DNA of 23,009 bases from Candidatus Woesearchaeota archaeon (lineage in GTDB: Archaea > Nanobdellota > Nanobdellia > Woesearchaeales > JAGWAF01): contig JAFGCE010000001.1 in the NCBI GenBank assembly GCA_016932755.1, forward strand, positions 1 through 23,009, written 5' to 3'. Every line of letters begins with the position of its first letter. Position 1 is the first letter of the stretch. Positions 1-9,300 of this stretch are shown piece after piece. A program made the position numbers and the translations under genes. A model generated the notes under the pieces. It had not been told where the DNA came from and ran no database searches. It was given only the letters and a program-made list of their open reading frames with translations.

Positions 1-27
1 ATAATAATCCGTATATTGGTTAAATTA

Positions 28-72
28 TCAGAAAAAAATAAACTAATTCAGATATTTTATCTGAAAATCAGA
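28..72 (+). promoter_or_regulatory. Candidate operator and promoter of the AbrB-giant protein operon
   Basis: A perfect inverted repeat, TCAGATA-TTT-TATCTGA, occupies 48-64. The word TCAGA occurs on the + strand at 28-32, 48-52 and 68-72, exactly 20 bp apart (about two helical turns), and its complement is at 60-64. The AT-rich centre (51-60) sits 31-40 bases before the GTG start, a fair place for a TATA box of an almost leaderless mRNA. Position and symmetry suggest a binding site for a dimeric regulator, plausibly the AbrB-type protein encoded just downstream. That assignment is inferred. Confidence 0.55.
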
Positions 73-90
73 AATAATAGGGCTTAAACA

Positions 91-387
91 GTGGCAGTAA
101 AGAAATATCCCAAGCTTGTCCAGTGCGACAAAAGAGGACAGATAGTAATACCTAAAGACATAAGGCGCGAGCTGAAGATAGATGAAGGCACGGGCTTTTG
201 GATGTATACAGTGACTGATGAGGGCATTCTGCTGAAAAAAATTGACACACCTTCTTTCGGAGCGCATTCTGAAATTGTAAGAAACATTGAGGAAAAATCT
301 GACAAGCTCAAAATCAAGAAATCAAGCGTAAAAAAAACTCTCCAAAAATACAAGAAGACAACGGAAGGAGGGCTTGATGTGATATGA
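91..387 (+). CDS. AbrB/SpoVT/MazE-type DNA-binding regulator
   Basis: A 98-residue protein starting at GTG. Residues about 8-48 match the AbrB/SpoVT swapped-hairpin DNA-binding domain, including the stretch DKRGQIVIPKDIRRELKID, the usual GQ(I/V)xIPKxIR signature followed by a hydrophobic strand pattern. This fold works as a dimer, as a repressor or as the antidote half of toxin-antitoxin pairs. No toxin gene is beside it, so a transcriptional regulator fits better. The C-terminal half (about 55-98) is Lys/Ser-rich and probably helical or disordered. The last codons overlap the giant surface-protein gene in an ATGA (384-387), so the two are probably translated together and the protein may control that operon. 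A palindrome just upstream is a candidate autoregulatory site. GTG is chosen because no ATG lies earlier and it retains the whole domain. Confidence 0.85.
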   Translation: MAVKKYPKLVQCDKRGQIVIPKDIRRELKIDEGTGFWMYTVTDEGILLKKIDTPSFGAHSEIVRNIEEKSDKLKIKKSSVKKTLQKYKKTTEGGLDVI

Positions 388-3300
388 ACAGGAAGGCTAA
401 CACAGGATTTGCTGTAACCCTCTTCGCAGTAATCCTCCTCATAGGGAGTGTTATGTTCTTATCTGACATGAACCCCTCACTGACAGGAGCGAGTGTTTTT
501 GACCCTGCGGGGTATGTGCCCTCTTACTGCTTCAATAACTCTCAATCATGCATAAACCTCAACGGGGATACTGTAATAGATGGTGAAGATGAATCAGTAT
601 TTGCCCAGATACTGGAGGGGGATATCACAGATCCGGCTATAAAAACAATGGCTGACTTTAACGGAGACGGGCTTGTGACAAACGCGCTTGATTTCCAGAA
701 ATGCTTTGTCCCATTAAGGGATTACTACAAAGACATAGAAGGAGGACAGGCTTTCTGCAATCTCCCGGAAACAGAGCTCAATTTTGAAAAATGCCAGCAG
801 GGATGCCCTGACCTGGATGGGAATGGCATTGTTGAACAGGATGATTACATTTTGTTCCAAACCCTTCTTGGAAACAACACAGCAGACACTTATTACCCTG
901 GCGCTGACATGAATGCAGATGGATACATAGGGACAAGGGACAAGGACTGCATGACAGCCTTTTTCGGGGACATTGTAACATGCAACATGCCAAGATATTT
1001 TCAGCACACAAATGGTTGCCCTGACCTTGCTGACAAAAACGGGGTTGGGAATGACGGATATGTAAATGAATATGACAGGCAGCTTTTTGAGCAGTACTGG
1101 GAAGATGATGACTTAACAATAGACTTTAACGGCGATGGAAGCATAACGTGGATTGATAGGGTTATATTCTTGAAATACTATGAGCACAATGAAGTAATAG
1201 ACTGCAATATCTACCACGCGCCTTGGCATGTCGGGGGCATAAACAAGCAGAACATTAAGTTTGAAAACAACAAAGCATATTTCGGAGGGGCAAACAATCT
1301 TTCGCAGTCTTTTGTTCCGAGCTACACAGGCCAGCTTACAAAAATAAGGCTGCACCTGAGAAACACGACAGCAAATCTTAATGAGGTAGTTGTAGATGTC
1401 TATGAGGCAAATTCAACAGGAGGGCCAAACCAGACTTATCTTCTTGGCTCAACATCGCTTGTCCCTTCATTTGAGCTTAACAGAAGCAGCTGGATAACAA
1501 TTCCTTTCAACAACCCCCCTGCATTATACGAGAATAAACTCTACCATCTTGTTGTAAGCTCTCCTGGCTCAGCAAATGATTCGTACGAGTGGTATTACAA
1601 CAACGTAAGCTCATTAATGGTCAATACCTCCAATGCAAGCTGGTATGGTGAATCAGCAAGCGATGTTTCAGGATCTTCTCTGGTGACAGGGGACATCAAT
1701 AATGACGGCTATGATGATATTATAATCGCTGCAAGAGGCAATGATGAAGGAGGGACAGTAGCAGGAAAAATTTACCTTATATACGGGCCAATTAGCAACA
1801 ACAGCGGGGTTAACATAAGCAATGCAGATGCAAGCTGGTATGGGGAAACGGATAACGTGCTATTGGGGTTTTCTTTGGCAACCGGAGATTTTAATGGTGA
1901 TAGTTATGACGACATTATAGTTTCAGCACCCCATAATAACAACGAGGTTTTTGTTATCTACGGAAAATCTGAAAAATATAACTCAAATATGAACATAAGC
2001 AATATCTCTTCATTTACCAGATGGAGAGGCCCGTCCCTCAGCGAGGCTGGCAAAGGTCTTGCTTCTGGGGATATTAACAATGATGGTTATGATGATCTTG
2101 TTATTGGAGCGCCTAATTACAATACAAATACTGGTGTTGTCTATATTGTCTACGGACCCCATTATGGAGACCATTATTTGACCGATGCTGATGTAAACAT
2201 AACTGCTCTCAATACCGATACAGATTTCGGGAATTCTGTTGCAGTTGGAGACATAAATTATGACGGCTATGATGACATCATCATCGGTGCTAATATGTAT
2301 GATTCCAGCGGCCAGACTAACAGGGGTGCGGTTTATGTATTTTACGGACCTTTGCCTAATGATGATGAGATGAGCATATTAGATAATAATGCGATGTTCT
2401 ATGGCGAGGATGCAAATGACTTCGCAGGATATTCAGTCGCTTCAGGCGACACTAATAATGATGGATATAGTGATATAATAATCGGCGCTCCTGGGGCTTA
2501 CAGTGATGATGGTGCAGTTTATGTATTATTAGGTCCTGTTGAAGGGCAAACAAGCCTTAGCAATGCAGATGTGATAATAAGGGATTTAACAAACAATGAT
2601 GTGGAGCTAGGCTCCTCAGTTACTTCAGGGGATATAGACAATGATGGTTATGATGATATCCTGACCAGTGCGCCCAATAGCAGTGCAGCTACAAAAAGGG
2701 GAAACATTTATGCTATTTATGGTCCTTTGAAAGATAATTCTACATTTGATGTTTCTTCCATGTCAGGCACTATCTGGTATGGTAGAGCAAATAATGCCCT
2801 GCTTGGGGACTACCCCCAATCTATTTCCTTGGGGCATGTTAATTCTGATGAATACATGGATATTCTTGTTTCAGCTCCACTCTACGACTCCTTGTTAACA
2901 GATAACGGAGAGTCGTATTTATTGTACAGCCCTTTTGCGATAAATGTAAACGGAAGCTACTGGAACCAAACCTCTTCATCGGGGTGGCAGGGTGACACAT
3001 CAAAAGAGTTCCTTTTCCAGGCATGGCTGAGCGCTGCATGCGCTGACCTTGACGTTGACGGTGATTGCGACACTTCTGATGAGGACATCATAAAAGAAAT
3101 ACCGGATAATCTAAGATACAGCGGAACTCCCGGCTGGAATGAGAGATATGACATAAACGGAGACGGAAAAATAGACTCTGATGACAGTGATTACTATTCT
3201 TTTTACGCATCAAACCCCCAGACGCAGATAAAGAAAATAGCTTCCTGTGAGTCAAGTCTTACAACCTCAAAATATTTCGGATATAACCGCTCTTTTGCGC

Positions 3301-6300
3301 AGCCTTTTAGGGCAGATGTTGAAGAGCTGAATTATGTGGGTCTTTACTTGAAGCTGTACAACGGTTCTGGGACAAAAGACATTAAAGTAGAGATACGCGA
3401 GCCTGGGGTATCAGGACCTAATATGAACACTACTGCAAAAGCAACTGGAACTCTGGAGCCAATAACAGAATCCACATTCCAGCTTTATAATGTAAGCTTT
3501 GAGGGAGGGTTTGCAAGCCTGACTGCTAATGGGCTGTATTATATTGTTGTTTCAAGCCCAGAATCTCCTCTGGAAGCAGAATATGAATGGAAGATATGTG
3601 CTAGTCCTGCTTCTCTCCCAGAAAGAAGGTCTGTCTTAATCTTGACAGGACCAAACACTACAACTTTCCAGACACAGACAGAAGAACTCTCATTTGTAAT
3701 ATATGAAGGAAACAATGATTCAATAAACCAAACTCTTGATGTCAATAATGACGGAAGCGTCGATTTGACAGACAAAAATTTGATAGTGGCTTCGTATGAT
3801 AACTGGAGCGGAAGCCAGTGGTCGTCAAAAGTTGACTTCAACGCAGAGTTTGGGGTGTATGAGAAACTGAAGGATTACATACTTGGCTTCAAGGCTTATT
3901 TAGGCAAGGTGGCTACGTGCAGCCTTCCAAACTGGCCTGAAGGAAGAGGCAACGGAAGATGCGATTCTGCAGCGCCTTATTATGAAACTTATCTGACTGC
4001 GCCGGAAGACTGCCCTGCATGCAACTATGATTACTTCTGCGCATCAAGCGAAGACTTTACTTACTGCCCAGACTGCAGCTGGCCTGCTGAAATCCCCCAC
4101 TATGACAGCTTTGGCTGCAACACAACAGAATTTTTCAACATAACCGAGATAAGCAACGTATCAAATGCTGTTATCGAGGATTGCGATTATGGAAAGATTG
4201 AATTAATCGGGGCAGCAAATTTCACAGGCTTAAGCCTTGACAATGACATCAACTTCAGCCAGGCATATTTGAGCATAATCTCGCCTACATTAAATGCATT
4301 AAACAAATCAGCAAACATCTACTTGTATGATTTAGGTTATGTATATCCCTGGATTCTGCATGACGGAGAAACCTGCCCTGCAAGCAGGTGCAAGTTCCAA
4401 AGCTATACAGACGGCGACCTTAAATTTAATGTTACAACATTAGGGACGTATAAAGAATGGGAGACGCAGACTGTTGACGGAAATGCAACTTATAATGTTG
4501 GCCAATATTCTACTTCCTTAGATATTGACGAGTATGACATGCCCCACATTAGCTATTATGATGAAACTTATGATAATCTGAGATATGCAAAATGGGATGG
4601 AGTCCAATGGCTAATAAGTGATATTGATGAACCAGATAATGTCGGTCTTTTTAATTCAATAAAATTAGACAATAAGAAACAACCGCACATAAGTTATCAT
4701 AATTCGTCAGGAGAAGATTTAAAATATGCCTATTTTAATGGTTTGAGATGGAATACTGAAACCATTGAAACTTCAGGAAGCACTGGAAAATATACTTCAA
4801 TTGCTCTTGATGAAGAAAATTATCCTCACATTAGCTATTATGATGATACAAATGATGACCTTAAATACACTTACTTTAATGGTTCTTCCTGGAGCACTAC
4901 TGTTGTTGAATCCGCAGACAATGTAGGGCTTTTTACATCATTAGATTTGAATAGTACAGGACACCCACACATAATTTATTATGATGTAACTAATGATAGA
5001 TTGAAGTATGCTTACTACGATGGTGTTTCATGGCAGAAACTTACAATAGATAACCCTGCAGCTACAGGTGTAGGGCAATACACTTCATTAGCTATAGATG
5101 AAAATGATAAGCTACACGTAAGCTATTATGATATAACTAATACAAGCTTGAAATATGCTTCCTGCTCGTCTGGATGCAATAATTCAGGCAACTGGAACAT
5201 TGAAACCGTTGACAATTCAGCTTCTGTCGGAAAACATACGTCAATTGCTGTTGACAGCAACAATAATCCTCACATTAGCTATTATGATGAAACAAATACA
5301 AGCCTAAAGCAGGCTTACTACAATGGTTCAAGCTGGATAACAGAAACTGTAGATACCGGAAATGTCGGGGAATACACTTCAATTGCTGTTGACAAATATA
5401 ATAACATCTACATAAGCTATTATGATAATGCAAACGACAATCTCAAACTTGCTTCATATATTTCAAAGACAGAATACGAGTCAATTGAAGCATCACCGGA
5501 TATAATTGGATATAACGGCAGCGCAACAACAAACCTCAGCATCAACACAGGCATAAACCTTCAGAACGTAAGCAACTTTACTATTGAGAACCAATACGGA
5601 AAAATAGAGTTCCTTGTCCCAGTAAACCTGTCTCCTGTTAACCTGCAAAGGCTTAACCTGACCCAGGATATCAACATCAGCCAGAACAATATATCAGTTG
5701 ACACAGCACAGATTCCAATGCTTAATGTTCCTGCACAGATTTCAATCTACAATCTTAATATGACTTATCCGAATGTTCTTGTTAATTACACTGATTGTGC
5801 AGAAGAACAGTGCGAATTTGTGAGCTTTGACGGAGGCACATTAATCTTTAATGTACAGAACTTCAGCGTTTATAGTGCTGAGGAGCTTGCTCCTGATGTA
5901 TCTGCATTTGAGCCTGTGCTTCCTGTGGGTCTGACAACCAACTTCAGCATAAACCTCATACCAGACATAGAAAACTATTCAAATGCAATACTGAAAAACC
6001 AGTACGGAAAAGTTGAATTCACAGAACCGGCAAATTACACAAAGCTTAATCTTTCAAGAAATATTAACCTATCAAGCAATAATTTCAGCATAAACATCTC
6101 AGCTTTGCCAGAGCTTAATGTCTCTTCAAATATCGAGCTGTTTAACCTTACATTTGTTTATCCTGCAGTTTATCAGAACAGCACAGCATGCAGCAGCTGC
6201 AGCGCCATGAGCTATACATCAGGGCTGCTTTATTTTGAAATTGACGGGTTCAGCACAATACCAATAACCGCATTATACGGCATAGAACTTGCTCCTGATG

Positions 6301-9300
6301 TCTCTATTTTTAACTCTGCAACTGACTTTAGATGGACTCCTTCACTGAACATAGAAAATGTTTCAAATGTTTATGTCCAGAACAGCTCAGGTGCAAGAAT
6401 AGACTTCCTTCAGCCAATAAATGCAACACAGCTTAACTTAAGCAGGGACATCATTCTGCAGTACAGGAACGCAACAATAAACACCTCAAATTCAACTATA
6501 GCCTCACGATTAAACAAGCCTGCACAGATTTTGTTCTATAATGAAAGCCTGACTTATCCGGTTATCATGAAAAATGGAGTCAGGTGCAGGAGCAGCTGCA
6601 CATATCTTTCGAGAACATCGTTAGCGTTCCTTATTAATGTAACAGACTTTAATTTAACAAACGAAACAAGCTACTCATTACAGGAAGGAGCGCCTACAGC
6701 AACACTTTTCAACGGAACATTAACAACAAACTTTACAAGACCAATATCAAGGGAGTTTGATTTTGACATAGACAATGTAAGCAATGTTGTACTTGAAAAG
6801 CAGAATCTCGGCAAAATAGCCTTTAACAGCCCTGTTAATGTTTCTGCAGGAACCCTTGACTGGAATAATAACCTAGATATTGTAAATAACGGTCCTGGTT
6901 ATGGAAAATATGTTTTCATCAACACAACAATGCTGCCAAATCTGAACAAGTCAGCCAATATCACGCTGTACAACCTTAGCTTGGTTTTCCCTTCAGTATG
7001 GTACCTCAACAGCACAGGCGATATGCAGCTATGCCCTGAAAGCATCTGCAAAATAATCTCTTATCCATCCTCCCCTCAAAACTGCAAGACAAACGGCAGC
7101 TGCACCTTAGTCTTTAATGTGACTGATTTCAGAAGCATAAAATACTGGGCAATGGAAAATGACACAGGTCCAAAGTTTGTGTACTCTTTAGGGAACCAGG
7201 TTTGGTATGAGAACAGGAACCAAACAATAACAAATCTTGAGGGCTATGTGTTTGACCCTGACAATGAAACACTGCTTTACAATGTAAATGTAAACTGCGT
7301 CAATATAACCGCATCAATAAACTCAACTACAGATGTGCTTTTTGTGCCTGCCGCAAACTGGACAGGCTCATGCACAGCTTCATTCAATGTAAGCGACGGA
7401 GCAAAAGATGCATTAAAGAACATAACACTTACAGTAATAGCAAACATCCCCCCTCAGTTCATTAATGGGCCTATATCCCTTGCTGCATGGAACGAAGATG
7501 AGAACAAAACAGTTAACCTGAGCTATTATTTCTGGGACCCTGACAACGATACTCTTGTTTATGGCTACCAGTTCCTTTCAACACCCTCAAATATTAATAT
7601 CAGCATAAACCAGACTGCAGGAGTTGTTACTCTTATGCCTGACGCTAATTGGTATGGCCAGAATTTCATAAGGTTTTATGCTGAGGACGAAAAAGCAAGA
7701 ACATATTCAGCTCCGTACACTACTTTGACTGTCAATTCAGTTAATGATATCCCTTCTCTTGACTTCAACATACCTGACAACACCAAGAGCTACATAACAA
7801 TAGACGAAGACACAAACCACACAATTTACCTTCCAAATCATTTCACAGATGTTGAAGACAACGACTGGAGCCTTAATTACTCCCTGAACACAACTCCTCT
7901 GCACTTTAATGCCACATTTAACTCAACAGGCTATGTGACATTTGCCCCAGCCAGAAACTGGAACGGATATGAAAGCTTCATAATTTTCGCAAGAGACAGC
8001 CAGGGAGCTGTCGGTCAGAGCAATGAGTTTGTTATATATGTAACTCCTCAGCCTGATGACGTCCACCTAAAGAACGCCTCAAACACGACTGCATATTTCA
8101 CATGGGCTGAAGGGACAAACAAGAGCTTTAACATCTCTCCATGGTTTGAGGATGATGATAATGACGCAATCTATTATTACGAGCAGTCCCCAAGCTCGCA
8201 GATAGCAGTTAACCTCAACTCTGTAACAGGTGCAGGGATATTTGCACCATCAACCAACTTTGTTGGCGTTGAAACAATTAACTTCACAGCAACAGACGGC
8301 TCTGGCTCGGCAACTGTCTATGCAACATGCAATGTGACAAATGCTGATGACGACCCTCCTGTGCTTAACGAAGAGATACTCCAGCAGACATGGAACGAGG
8401 ACCAGAACCACACAATCAATCTATCATACTACTTCAGCGACCCAGACTTGACAGCTTTAACATATAGTGTAACCTCATCCCCTTCAAATATTGCTGTTTT
8501 AATAAACAATACGCTGGGGACAGCCACACTTGTTCCAAATCCAAACTGGTACGGTGTTTCATATGTTAAGTTTAGGGCAAAAGATGCAGGAAACCATACC
8601 GTTGACAGCAACAATATTACACTAGTTGTTTTGAGCGTAAGCGATTTCCCAGTCCTGTCGCAAACCATACCAAATCAAAACTGGGCTAAGAATACAAACC
8701 TTACATTAACGTTAACAAATTACTTTACAGATCCTGAATCAGACCCCCTTAACTTCACGTCAACAACGCCGGGTAATATCACAGTCTATATAGAGAATAC
8801 CACAGGCATAACCACATTTGAGCCTGATGTTAACTTTGTTGGAACAAACAACGTAACTTTCACAGCTTATGACCCCGAAGGAAACAACGCAACAAGCAAC
8901 ATGGTGATGCTGACTGTTGTTGAGGGACCAAGCTATCTTGTAAACTCATATGTTGATAGCGTTTTCTACAATGGAAATTTCACAAACATAACAGGAATAG
9001 TGATAAGCAACCTTACAAACTCGAACATAACAGCCAGCAACCTATACAACTGCCTTGTAAATGTTTCAACAATCGCCAACTCAAACGGAACAAACTGCAC
9101 CGTAAACAATGCATTTGTCAGGAAGTCAGAGTTTGACGGAGTATTATGCAACATAAATGGATGGGAGATAACAAGCGGATACATTACGTTTAACGGAACA
9201 ACGTATGATGCGTCCTTCTCAGGAACTGAAAACCTGACAGATTTAATCAACTATCCTCCATCTGCAGAATTCACAGGACCGAGCTCAGCCCAGCCGAATA

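Noticed and set aside
91..387. The AbrB-type protein as the antitoxin of a toxin-antitoxin pair
   Set aside because: No small toxin gene follows; the next gene is a giant surface protein.
1620..8928. CRISPR-like array or mobile-element repeats in the giant gene
   Set aside because: The repeats are coding, keep frame, vary at protein level as beta-domain units and lack a constant repeat-spacer form.
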